Shown piece by piece: positions 9,969-21,713 of a stretch of 64,000 bases of DNA. The notes under the pieces are model-generated. The model saw nothing but the letters and a program-made list of their open reading frames with translations. It was not told where the DNA came from and did no database searches. The translations under genes and the position numbers were made by a program. Source of the stretch: Mercurialis annua (lineage: Eukaryota > Streptophyta > Magnoliopsida > Malpighiales > Euphorbiaceae); assembly GCF_937616625.2 (NCBI RefSeq), contig NC_065576.1, positions 21,044,001 through 21,108,000 of the forward strand. Reading direction: 5' to 3'. Positions within the stretch are counted from its first letter, which is position 1. The number at the start of each line of letters is the position of its first letter.

Positions 9969-12900
9969 TAAACGTTATAAATAAAATCCAAACATTTCAC
10001 CTTTTTAGCGATTTAAGATGAACATTTAAAACGATACGAAACCAATCTAAACGTTTAAAACATTACGAAACAAATCTAAATATTTCACCTTTTTAGCGAT
10101 TTAATCCTAACGTTTACAAACATAACGAAACAAATCAAAATATTTAACCTTTTTAGCGATTTAAGACAAAAGTTTAAAACGTTTCGAAACAAATCCAAAC
10201 GTTTCACCTTTTTAGCGATTTAAGCCAAACATTTACAAATGTTACGAAACAAATCAAACTATTTCACCTTTTTAGCGATTTAAGCCAAACATTTAAAACG
10301 TTACGAAACAAATCCAAACGTTTCACTTTTTTAACGATTAAAGCCAAACGTTTACAAACGTTACGAAATAAATCCAAACGTTTCACCTTTTTAGCTATTT
10401 AAGCCAAATGTTTAAAATGTTACGAAACCAATCCAAACGTTTAAAACATTACAAAAAAAAATCCAAACATTTCACCTTTTTAGCAATTTAAGCCTAACGT
10501 TTACAAACATTATAAAACAAATCCAAATGCTTCACCTTTTAGCAATTTAAGCCAAACCCTTAAAACGTTACGAAACCAATCCAAACGTTTATAACGTTAT
10601 GAAATAAATCCAAACATGTCACCTCTTTCGATTTAAGCTAAACGTTTACAAACATTACGAAACAAATCCAAACGTTTCACCTTTTTAGCGATTTAAGCCA
10701 AACGTTTAAAACGTTACGAAACCAATCCAAACGTTTAAAACATTATGAAACAAATCCAAATGTTTAACCATTTTAGCAATTTAACGCAAACGTTTAAAAT
10801 GTTTCGAAAGAAATCCAAACGTTTCACCTTTTTAGCGATTTAAGCCAAATGTTTACACACATTACGAAACAAATCAAAACGTTTCACCGTTTTAGCAATT
10901 TAAGCCAAACGCTTATAACATTACGGAACAAATCCGAACGTTTCCCCATTTTAGCGATTTAAGCCAAACGTTTACAACGTTATGAATCAAATCCAAACGT
11001 TTCACCTTTTTAACAATTTAAGCCAAACATTTTAAACGTTACGAAACCAATCCAAACGTTTAAAACGTGACGAAACAAATCCTAGCGTTTAACCATTTTA
11101 GCGATTTAATACAAACATTTAAAACTTTTTGAAATAAATCCAAACGTTTCACCTTTTTAGCGATTTATGCCAAATGTTACGAAACAAATAAAAATGTTTC
11201 ACCTTTTTTGCGATTTAAGCCAAAAAGTTTAAAACGTTACAAAACAAATCCAAGGGTTTCACCTTTTAGCGATTTAAGCCAAACGTTTATCAACGTTACG
11301 CAACAAATCCAAACGTTTCCCCTTTTTAGCAATTTAAGCCAAACGTTTACAAACATTACGAAACGAATCCAAATGTTTCCTCTTTTTAGCAATTTAGGCC
11401 AAATATTTGCAAACGTTACGAAACCAATCCAAACATTTCCCCTTTTTTGCGATTTAAGCCAAACGTTTATAACCTTACGAAACCAATCCCAACGTATAAA
11501 ACGTTACGAGACAAATCCAAATGTTTCACCTTTTTAGCGATTTAAGCCAAACGTTTACAAACATTATGAAACAAATCCAAACGTTTTACCTTTTAGTGGT
11601 TTAAGCCAAACGTTTAAAACGTTATGAAACCAACCCAAACGTTTAAAGCTTTACGAAACAAATTCAAATGTTTCACCTTCTTAGCGATTTAAGCCAAATG
11701 TTTACAAATATTACAAAAAAATCCAAAAGTTTCACCTTTTTCGCGATTTATGCGACATGTTTACAAATGTTACGAAATAAATCCAAACATTTCACCTTTT
11801 TAGCGATTCAAGCCAATCGTTTAATATGTTACGAAATAAATCCAAACATTTCACCTTTTTAGCGATTTAAGCCAAACGTTTAATATGTTACGAAACCAAT
11901 CCATACATTTAAAACGTTACAAAACAAATACAAACGTTTCCCCTTTATAGCTATTTAAGCCAAACGTTTGCAAACGTTACAAAACAAATCTTAACGTTTC
12001 CCCTCTTTTGCGATGTAATTTAAAAAATGAAAACATTACGAAACCAATAAAAACATTTAAAACGATACGAAACAAATCCTAGTGTTTCACCTTTTAAGCG
12101 ATTTAAGCCAAATGTTTAATACATTACAAAACAAATTCTAACGTTTCACCTTTTTAGCTATTTAAGCCAAATATTTAAAACGTTACGAAAAATATCCTAA
12201 CGTTTACCTTTTTAGCCATTTAAGCCAAAGGTTTCGATATAAATCCAAACGTTTCACCTTTTTAGCGATTTAAGCCAAGCGTTTAAAACGTTACGAAACC
12301 AATCCAAACGTTTAAAATGTTACAAAAAAATGCAAACGTTTCACCTTTTTATCAATTTAAGAAAAACGTTTACGTATGTTACGAAATTGATCCAAACGTT
12401 TCACCTTTTTAACGATTAAAGCCAAACATTTATAAGGTTACGAAAACAATCCAAATGTTGAACCTTTACGAAACAAATACAAACGTTGTCCCTTTTTAGC
12501 GATTTAAGCCAAACGTTTACAAACATTACGAAATAAATCCAAACGTTTCGCCATTTCAACGATTAAAGTCAAACGTTTACAAACGTTATGAAACAAATCC
12601 AAACGTTTCACATTTTTAGAAAGTTAAGGCAAACGTTTACAAATGTTATGAAACAAATCCAAACGTTTCCCCTTTTTAGCGATTTAAGCCAAACGTTTAA
12701 AATGTTAAGAAACCAATCCAAACGTTTAAAAAGTTACGAAACAAATCCGAATGTTTCACCTTTTTAGCGATATAAGCTTAACGTTTACAAACATTTTGAA
12801 ACAAATCCAAACGTTTCCCCATTTTAGCAATTTAAGCCAAACGTTTATAGACGTTACAAAACAAATCCAAACGTTTCAGCTTTTTAACTATTTAAACCAA

Positions 12901-13151
12901 ACATTTTAAACGTTACGAAACAAATTTAAACATTTCACATTTTTAGCGATTTAAGCCTAACGTTTAAAAGCATTACGAAACAAATTCTAAACGTTTCACC
13001 TTTTTAGCGATATAAGCAAAAAGTTTAAAACATTTCTAAACAGATCCAAACTTTTAAAACATTACGAAACAAATCCTAACGTTTAACAATTTTAGCGATT
13101 TAAGACAAACGTTTAAAATGTTTCAAAACATATCCAAACGTTTTACTTTTT
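9969..13151. repeat. Satellite array block 2
   Basis: Continuation of the 60/88-bp satellite after the TAAAC target duplication, with no other content. Open frames here (11208-11537, 11668-11862) encode a degenerate 20-residue repeat, because 60 bp is exactly 20 codons; they are not genes. Ends with the 9-bp duplication TTACTTTTT (13143-13151) of the Mutator-like element. Confidence 0.95.
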
Positions 13152-13424
13152 GGCTTAATCACCAAAAAATGCCAAACCTATACGTTTTGTGTCAATTATA
13201 GCCAAACCTTTAAAAACCACCAGATTCAACCAAACCTTATATGTTCTGTTTCTTTTTTAGCCATTTTTGAATCGAACCGGTTTTTCTGACACCGTGTCGT
13301 CCACATCACCACCAACTAAGCAATTGGCTGGCATGTCAGCTGAAATATTTAAATAAGGTTTGGCTATAACTGACAAAAAAAAAATAGGTTTGGTATTTTT
13401 TGGGTGAATAAACCTAATTTTAAA
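13152..13424 (+). repeat. Left terminal inverted repeat of the Mutator-like element
   Basis: About 270 bp, mirrored at 14267-14539. The outer segment (CCAAACCTATACG, then GTCAATTATAGCCAAACC) returns as the inverted inner segment GGTTTGGCTATAACTGAC. The middle holds GAACCGG and GACACCGTGTCGTCC. The inner boundary is approximate. Confidence 0.85.
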
Positions 13425-13987
13425 TTCAAGCTAATTTTTAAATTTAATAATTAGTAAATTAATTATATCATTTATGAAATTTATATATATTTAAAAATAA
13501 TTAATATTTCCTATTTAATACTAATTAAAACTAGTTTTAATTTTTTATTAAACCTAATTAAATCTAATAAATTTATATTCTAATATATTTTAATGAATAT
13601 ATAATTAAAAAAATAAATTAATGTATTATTTAGGAATTAATGTTGAATTAAATTTGGTGAAAGGGTTTAATGTTCATGATGATTTTGAACTTGATTTGTT
13701 ATTTTTAATGTTGTTGAGATCTTGTTATGACTGGGTTTAGGTAATAAATAAAATAGGTATGTGTAAATTAAGGTAAGTTTTTGGCTATGCCGAGTAAAAT
13801 GACATATAAACTTCATGATATATATTAATTACAGCACAATGAGCTTCACTTTTTAAAGAAAAAAAATGAGAAAATAATTACACTCGTCCTTTAAATAAGC
13901 AGTTTATTCAGTGATTATTTTTATGTTTATGTGTGTATAGTTGAATTATGAACATTGTCGTATATTTGTTGTGTATATTACTTTCAG

Positions 13988-14011
13988 ATTGTTCGTCGGA
14001 AGACGAACAAT
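13988..14011. other. Perfect short hairpin in the Mutator-like element interior
   Basis: ATTGTTCGTC, loop GGAA, GACGAACAAT: 10-bp perfect arms with a 4-base loop, in otherwise featureless AT-rich DNA. Role unknown. Confidence 0.6.
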
Positions 14012-14266
14012 TGGGTCTCAAACGGCGGCAGTGTCAAAGAACCAACGACTGGAATTTAAAAAAAATAAAATTTAAGATGAATATGACATTTTTTGTTTTA
14101 AATAGAATTTAAATTAATTATATATCCATCAAATATGTAAAAGAAATATTAAAATTATTTAAATTTAGTAAAAAAATAAATTAATTTTAATTAGCGTTAA
14201 ACAAAATATTATTTTTAAATATATATGAATTTTATTATAATATAATTAATCATTTAAGTATTCAAT

Positions 14267-14539
14267 TTTAAAATTAGTTTTATTCACCAAAAAATACCAA
14301 ACCTATGCATTTTGTGTCAGTTATAGCCAAACCTTATTTAAATATTTCAGTTGCCATGTCAGCCAATTGTTTAGTTGGCGGTGACGTGGACGACACGGTG
14401 TCAAAAAAAACCGGTTCGATTCGAAAATGGCTAAAAAAGAAACAGAACATATAAGGTTTGGCTAAATCTGGTGATTTTTAAAGTTTTGGCTATAATTGAC
14501 ACAAAACGTATAGGTTTGGCATTTTTTGGTGATTAAGCC
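14267..14539 (-). repeat. Right terminal inverted repeat of the Mutator-like element
   Basis: Reverse complement of the left terminal repeat with scattered substitutions and 1-base indels, ending GATTAAGCC at 14539. The 9-bp duplication TTACTTTTT follows immediately. Confidence 0.85.
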
Positions 14540-17500
14540 TTACTTTTTTAGCGATTTAGGCCAAACGTTTACCAACATTACGAAACAAATCAAAATGTTT
14601 CACCTTTTTAGCAATTTAAGCCAAACGTTTAAAACGTTACGAAACAAATCCTAACGTTTCACCTTTTTAGCGATTTAAGCGAAACGTTTACAAACGTTAA
14701 GAAACAAATCCAAACATTTCACCTTTTTTGCTATTTATACCAAACGTTTAAAAAGATACGAAACAAATTCCAACGTTTAAAAAGTTACGAAACAAATTCC
14801 AACGTTTAAAACGTTACGAATCAAATCCAAACGTTTAAAACATTACAAAATAAATCCAAACATTTCACCTTTTTAGCGATTTAAGCCTAACATTTACAAA
14901 CATTACGAAACAAATCCAAATGTTTCACCTTTTAGCAATTTAAGCCAAACGCTTAAAATGTTAAGAAACTAATCCAAACGTATAAAACGTATGACGTTTC
15001 ACCTTTTTAGCGATTTAAGCAAAATGTTTAAAACGTATAGAAACCAATCCAAACGTATAAAACATTACGAAACAAATACAAACGTTGAACCATTTCAGCG
15101 ATTTAAGGCAAACGTTTAGAACGTTTCGAAACAAATCGAATCATATCACCTTTTTATCGATTTAAGAAAACGTTTAAAACGTTTCGAAACCAATCCAAAC
15201 GTTTAAAATATTTCGAAACAAATCCAAACGTTTAACCTTTTAAACCAAATGTTTAGAAATGTTAGGAAACAAATAAAAACATTTCACTTTTTTAGCGATT
15301 TAAGCCACACGTTTAAAAAGTTACGAAACAAATCTAAACGTTTCCCCATTTTAGTGAATTAAGCCAAACGTTACGAAAAAAATCCAAATGTTTTACCTTT
15401 TTAACAATTTTAGCCGAACATTTTAAACGTTCCGAAACCAATCCAGATGTTTAAAACGTTACAAAACAAATCCAAAAATTTCACATTTTGAGCGATTTAA
15501 GCCTAACGTTTAAAAACATTACAAAACGAATCCAAATGTATTACCTTTTAGTGATTTAAGCCAAACGTTTAAAACGTTACGAAACCACTCCAAACGTTTA
15601 AAATGTTATGAAACAAATCCTAACGTTTAACTATTTTTGTGATTTAAGACAAACGTTTAAAACGTTTCGAAACAAATACAAACGTTTCACCTTTTTAGCG
15701 ATTTAAGCCAAACGTTTAAAACAGAACCAAACGTTAAAAACATTAAGAAACAAATTCAAACGTTTCACCTTTTTAGCGATTTAAGCCAAATGTTTACAAA
15801 TGTTACGAATAAATCCAAACGTTTCACCTTTTTGGCGATTTAAGCCAAATGTTTACAAACGTTACGAAACAAATCCAAACGTTGCACTTTTTTAGCGATT
15901 TAAGCCAAACAGTTAATATGTTACGAAAGCAATCCATATGTTTTAAACGTTACGAAACAAATCCCAACATTTCCCCTATATAGTTATTTAAGCCTAACGT
16001 TTGTAAACGTTTCGAAAGAAATCCTAACGTTTCACCTTTCTCGCGATTTAATTTGAACATTTAAAACATTACGAAACCAATCAAAACATTTACAATGTTA
16101 TGAAATAAATCCTAGTGCTTCACCTTTTAAGCGATTTAAGCCAAACGTTTAAAAGATTACGAAACAAATCCTAACGTTTCACCTTTTTAGCGATTTAAGC
16201 CAAATGTTTAATACGTTACTAAAAAAATCCCAACGTTTACCTTTTTAGCTATTTAAGCCAAACGTCTCAAAACAAATCCAAATGTTTCCCCTTTATAGCG
16301 ATTTAAGCCAAACGTTTCAAACATTACGAAACCAATCCAAATGTTTAAAACGTTACAAAACAAATCCAAACGCTTCAACTTTTTATTGATTTAAGCAAAA
16401 CGTTTATAAATATAACGAAATAGATCCAAATGTTTCACCTTTTTAGCGATTTAAGCCAAACATATTAAACGTTACGAAACCAATCCACATGTTTAAAACG
16501 TTATGAAACAAATCTAAACGTTTCCCCTTTTAGCAATTTAAGCCAAACATTTACAAACGTTACGAAATAAATCCAAACGTTTCGCCTTTTTAGCGATTAA
16601 AGTCAAACGTTTACAAACATTATGAAACAAATCCAAACGTTTCATATTTTTAGAAAGTTAAAGCAAACGTTTACAATTATTACGAAACAAATCCAAACGT
16701 TTCCCCTTTTAACGATTTAAGCAAAACGTTTAAAATGCTACGAAACCAATCCAAACGTTTAAAACGTTATGAAATAAATCCAAATGTTTCACCTTTTTCG
16801 CGATATAAGCCTAACGTTTACAAACATTACGAAACAAATACAAACGTTTCCCAATTTTAGCGATTTAAGCCAAACGTTTACAAACATGACGAAAAAAATC
16901 CAAATGTTTCACCATTTTAATGATTTAAGCCAAACGTTTTAAAGGTTACGAAACCAAAAAAATGTTTAAAACGTTACGAAACAAATCCAAACATTTCACA
17001 TTTTTAGCGATTTAAGCCTAATGTTTAAAAACATTACGAAACAAATCCAAACGTTTTACCTTTTAGCGATTTAAGCCAAACGTTTAAAATGTTACGAAAC
17101 AAATCCTAACGTTTAACCATTTTAGCGATTTAAGACAAATATTTTAAACATTTCGAAACAAATCCAAACGTTTCACCTTTTTAGCGATTTAAGTCAAACG
17201 TTACAAATCAAATCCAAATGTTTCACCTTTTTAGCGACCTAAGATAAACGTTTAAAACGTTACGAAACCAATCCAAACATATAAAACATTACGAAACAAA
17301 TCCAAATATTTCACCTTTTTCGCGATATAAGCCTAACGTTTACAAACATTTGAAACAAATCAAAATGTTTCACCTTTTTAGCAATTTAAGACAAAAGTTT
17401 AAAACGTTTCGAAACAAATCCAAATGTTTCACCTTTTTAGCGATTTAAGCCAAACGTTTACAAATGTTTCGAAACAAATCAAAATGTTTCACCTTTTTAG

Positions 17501-18653
17501 CGATTTAAGCCAAAGGTTAAAAACGTTACGAAACAAATCCAAATGTTTCACCTTTTTAGCGATTTAAGCCAAACGTTTCCAAACATTACGATATAAATCA
17601 TAACGTTTCACCTTTTTAGCTATTTAAGCCAAACGTTTAAAATGTTACGAAACTAATCCAAACATTTAAAACGATACGAAACAAATCCAAACCTTTCCCC
17701 TTTTTAGCGATTTAAGCCAAACGTTTAAAACATTAAGAAACAAATCCAAATGTTTAAAACGTTACAAAACAAATCCAAACGTTTCAACTTTTTATCGATT
17801 TAAGCGAAACGTTTATAAATATTACGAAATAGATCCAAATGTTTCACCTTTTTAGCGTTTTAAGCCAAACATATTAAACGTTACGAAACCAATCCAAATG
17901 TATAAAACGTTATGAAACAAATCTAAACGTTTCCCCTTTTAGCGATTTAAGCCAAACGTTTACAAACGTTACGAAATAAATCCAAACGTTTCGCCTTTTT
18001 AGCGATTAAAGTCAAACGTTTACAAACATTATGAAACAAATCCAAGCGTTTCACATTTTTAGAAAGTTAAGGCAAACGTTTGCAAATGTTACGAAACAAA
18101 TCCAAACGTTTCCCCTTTTTAGCGATTTAAGAAAAACGTTTAAAACGTTACGAAACCAATCCAAACGTTTAAAACGTTATAAAATAAATCCAAATATTTC
18201 ACCTTTTTCGTGATATAAGCCTAACGTTTACAAACGTTACGAAACAAATACAAACGTTTCCCAATTTTAGCGATTTAAGCCAAACGTTTACAAACATGAC
18301 GAAACAAATCCAAACGTTTCACCATTTTAACGATTTAAGCCAAATGTTTTAAACGTTACGAAACCAATCAAAATGTTTAAAACGTCACGAAACAAATCCA
18401 AACATTTCACATTATTAGCGATTTAAGCCTAACGTTTAAAAACATTACGAAACAAATCCAAACGTTTTACCTTTTAGCGATTTAAGCCAAACGTTTAAAA
18501 TGTTACGAAACCAGTCCAAATGTTTAAAAAGTTACGAAACAAATCCTAACGTTTAACCATTTTAGCGATTTAACACAAATGTTTTAAACATTTCGAAACA
18601 AATCCAAACGTTTCACCTTTTTCGCGATTTAAGCCAAACGTTACAAATCAAAT
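14540..18653. repeat. Satellite array block 3, with a ~1.44-kb duplication
   Basis: Same 60/88-bp satellite. About 16.29-17.69 kb recurs from about 17.69 kb to 18653 and then, beyond the inserted solo LTR, at 21719 to ~22196. Offsets are 1410-1440 bp and the two copies are close but not identical. Bases 17209-17213 (CAAAT) are the undisturbed counterpart of the LTR insertion site at 18649-18653. Confidence 0.9.
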
Positions 18654-21600
18654 TGTAATATCCCGTAAAATTTTGAAGTTTAAGTTACGAGTTCCGGTAA
18701 TATTTTAATTGTCGACGTAATTAAATTGTTATATGAGTTGATTCGGAAATGGTTTAATTTAGGTCCGGGTTTCGAAAGGGGTTAATTGAAGTGCGGGTTT
18801 CGTTAATAATTTTGAATCAATTACGTATTTAAAATTTGTATCGGGGTATAGTTCGTGGTTCGGTTCGATTATTGGTTCGATAAAAAAAAAATTTAAAAAA
18901 AACAAAAAGAAAAAGTTGAAGGTCTCGTTCGAAATCATGATTCTCGAACGAGACCTTCATGAATTTTTGAAGGTTCTCGTTCGAGAACCAAAGTCTCGAA
19001 CGAGACCTTACTTATTTAGCTGGTCTCAATCCTCCCTCAACCTCACGTAATTTGCGTCCAACTTCTCACGATTTTTACTCCGGATTTTCAGCTAAAGCTT
19101 ATCCCATTTCAAACGTTTCTGAACCCTAATACTATCCTCTATATATTCATCAATCTCCAGCCGCCTTCTGACTCCAAATTGCTGTGAAACTCGTATGCTA
19201 TCCATCACGTTTCTGAACCATAACTCTGTTCTTCAAACTGAAAACGACACCTCCGTTTGTAATCGATATCTCATCCGTTTCTGAGCCAAATTACGTTCCG
19301 TTCGATTCCAGAGATTATAGACTCAGTCCTCTACAAGTCCGAGCTTAGTTTTCACACAACGGTACGCTATCGTTTACGTAATTTCTGTAACCGTTGCCGC
19401 GTTTACGTAAATTCTGTTTTTGAGTTCTAAATCTATCTCTTGAAATTTTAATTTGTTTGACAGCCGTTCGGAAGTCGAAATCAATTCCGTTTATTTCCCG
19501 TGAAAGTAGACTCACGCATCTTCGTTTCTACACCTTTCGTTTGTTAAACGGTACGTAAACGAACCCGTAATAATCGCCGCCGTCTCACCGTATTATATTG
19601 TTTAAAACTGTGAATATTGATAAAAATAGCTACTGCCGTATGATTCTTGCTTCTTTAACTATAATTTTGTTTTCCTTTTGGGGTTATGATTATGCTAGGC
19701 TATGATCATAAGTTTTGGTGTTAGAATCATTAAACTCTTAGCAAGTGTTTATCGTTCGGTTTTAGGATTCATCGTTTTGTTTTCTCGGTTTCAAGTTTCT
19801 GTAAATGGCTTCTTTGGATTTGGTTTCTCCTAATTGTGTTGGCTTGATTTATGTGGGCTTACATTGATTCTTGTTGGAATATAAAAGGTGAGGAATTGTT
19901 GTTTTGATCAATTAATAAATTCTGAGTTTTTGCCTCTGTATATGCGTGAGGTTGAGTGAGTTAGGGGAGGAAGATGATTAGGTGGCGGGGAGTTGTTGGC
20001 CTATTTTAAATTCTTAGGGTAAAAAGTTCTTTTAAGCCATTGATTCTTTTTGCTTAAAACATATTGATTCCTAAACTTAGTTTAGTAACTATTTGATATT
20101 GATTTTTGATTTCAATTTGCGAAGTTGGTTTCGACTTATCAATAAACGTTTTAAATAATATTATTATTTATAATTTGAAATTACTTTGGGCTTTAATATT
20201 TTTAAATTTAAATTAATATTAAACTTATTATGAATTATATACGATTTGATAATTTACTATATTAAATAAGAATTTGGGGATTTTATTTTATTTCAAAGTT
20301 TATCAAATTAATTATATTATTTTTTGGCATAAAAATAATATTTGAATATTTAAAAATTAAATTAATAATTATTATTAATTATTATTTAATTGATTAATTT
20401 GATATTTTTGGCTTAAAATGCCTTTGTGATTAAAGTTATATTTTTGCTTTGTTTGTTATTTAATTAATTGAGATAGTTGCCGGTAATATTTAATTACTTG
20501 AGTTTCAAGCTATTGAGTTCTATTTTTATATTAATTAACATTTTATTTAATATTAATTATGAACTGTGGTTTATAAACTCTGGAATTTTAGTTGGGTCGG
20601 TTTGGACTTGGGTCACCGACATGTGGGTTTAGCTTGGTAGTTTTTGAAAAACTCGGCTAACCCACTATTTGAGGAATTGATTTTATTTATCAATTAAATA
20701 TTATTTTAATAATATTTTCGGATTGAATTTAAGTACGAACTCAATAGTCTTGAATTAATTACGGCATTATAATTTATTGAGAATTGTGTTCTTCTGTGAT
20801 TTATCTGGTTATTTAATTGTGCTAGTCCTACGTGGTGTCTAGTGATCTTAGAGTTAGGGGTCAACGGATTTTAACCTATTTATTATTTTAGACCCGTCGA
20901 CTGTTCGTGCTTCGGAGTCTACGCAGGGTTAGCTGTTTGCCAAGATCACGTGGATAAGCAAGCAGTGAGTTTGTAGTGCTATTTACCGCTTTATTAAGTA
21001 CCGCAATTTATTTTAATATTATAAATGTTTGCGAACTGTTTTTTTACGGATTATGGAACTGGATTGAAACGAGCTACTCGATAGGCTTGTATCGAGACTG
21101 TGTGCACCGGTAAGTACTCTGGGAAACGGCAGACTAAAGTCTTGCTCACGCTGGTATATTTATTTGACGAGGATTTGTTCCCGTCCACTCTGGGTTATCG
21201 GTATGCTATGTCATACTTACGCTGGGATCATTTCAATACTGTTTTTCCATAATCATATTATATTAGTATAAAAATGTTTTGATTTAAGGGTTTTAAACTT
21301 AATAAATGTAAATAGTATTGCGAACTCATCTCAGTATATCTGACCCCGTTGTTTTCCCAAATTTTCCAGGTTTATGATTTGAAAGCTGGTCCACTCCGAT
21401 TCTTTTGATTCCTCGGAGGTTTTTATGTTATTAAACTAGTTTCTATTATTTTCGAACTCTTAGACCGCAGTAGAACTAGTTTATACATTACTTATTATTA
21501 TACTTTGGGATTGTCGATTTGAGCGACTATTTATATTTGCCATGTTCACTCTGGAATATTATTTTTATTATATATATGGCATGCTGTTGAACTTTTCAGG

Positions 21601-21713
21601 TATTTAAGTTATTTATATTGTTTATTGTTTTTCCGCAAGGCTTGCTACGGGTTTTGGTACGACCATACCCATACCCTAGTGCCGGTCACGATCCACGAAA
21701 TTGGGTCGTGACA
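18654..21713 (+). mobile_element. Solo LTR, Tekay-type (3060 bp)
   Basis: Begins TGTAATATCCCGTAAAATTT, the same start as the 5' LTR of the minus-strand Tekay element at 61852, and ends GGGTCGTGACA. Perfect 5-bp target duplication CAAAT (18649-18653 and 21714-21718). No coding region or primer site. The 5' part holds a palindrome cluster (18918-19006) and a TATATAT tract at 19140-19146. The 3' part holds the conserved CTCAGTATATCTGACCCCG block. The insertion-free counterpart of its site survives at ~17.2 kb, confirming the ends. Confidence 0.93.
18918..19006. promoter_or_regulatory. Palindrome cluster in LTR U3 region
   Basis: Three dyads. (1) GAAGGTCTCGTTCGA at 18918-18932 pairs perfectly with 18944-18958 around a spacer that is nearly a palindrome itself (AATCATGATT). 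(2) GGTTCTCG TT CGAGAACC at 18972-18989. (3) GTCTCG AA CGAGAC at 18993-19006. The same motif is clustered in the LTR at 61545-61677. Position in U3 suggests regulatory or protein-binding sites; function is inferred only. Confidence 0.6.

Larger units (their letters stand above)
13152..14539. mobile_element. Non-autonomous Mutator-like element (1388 bp)
   Basis: Both ends carry long inverted repeats beginning GGCTTAATCACCAAAAAATG: left 13152 to about 13424, right about 14267 to 14539 in reverse complement, with only scattered mismatches. It is flanked by a perfect 9-bp duplication TTACTTTTT (13143-13151 and 14540-14548). Long terminal inverted repeats plus a 9-bp duplication are the hallmark of plant Mutator-like elements. 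The ~840-bp interior is AT-rich, without a transposase frame, so any movement would need an enzyme supplied by another element. Each terminal repeat is itself folded: its outer ~55 bp recurs inverted at its inner end. Confidence 0.9.

Noticed and set aside
11208..11537. 109-codon frame (and similar at 22979, 37507, 40250, 46200, 47538, 52950, 62486)
   Set aside because: Satellite read-through. The 29-base modules and point stops break the frame constantly, and the peptide is just the translated unit.
6214..18653. CRISPR-like direct repeats
   Set aside because: Repeats are contiguous and diverged with no unique spacers. The context is a eukaryotic satellite.
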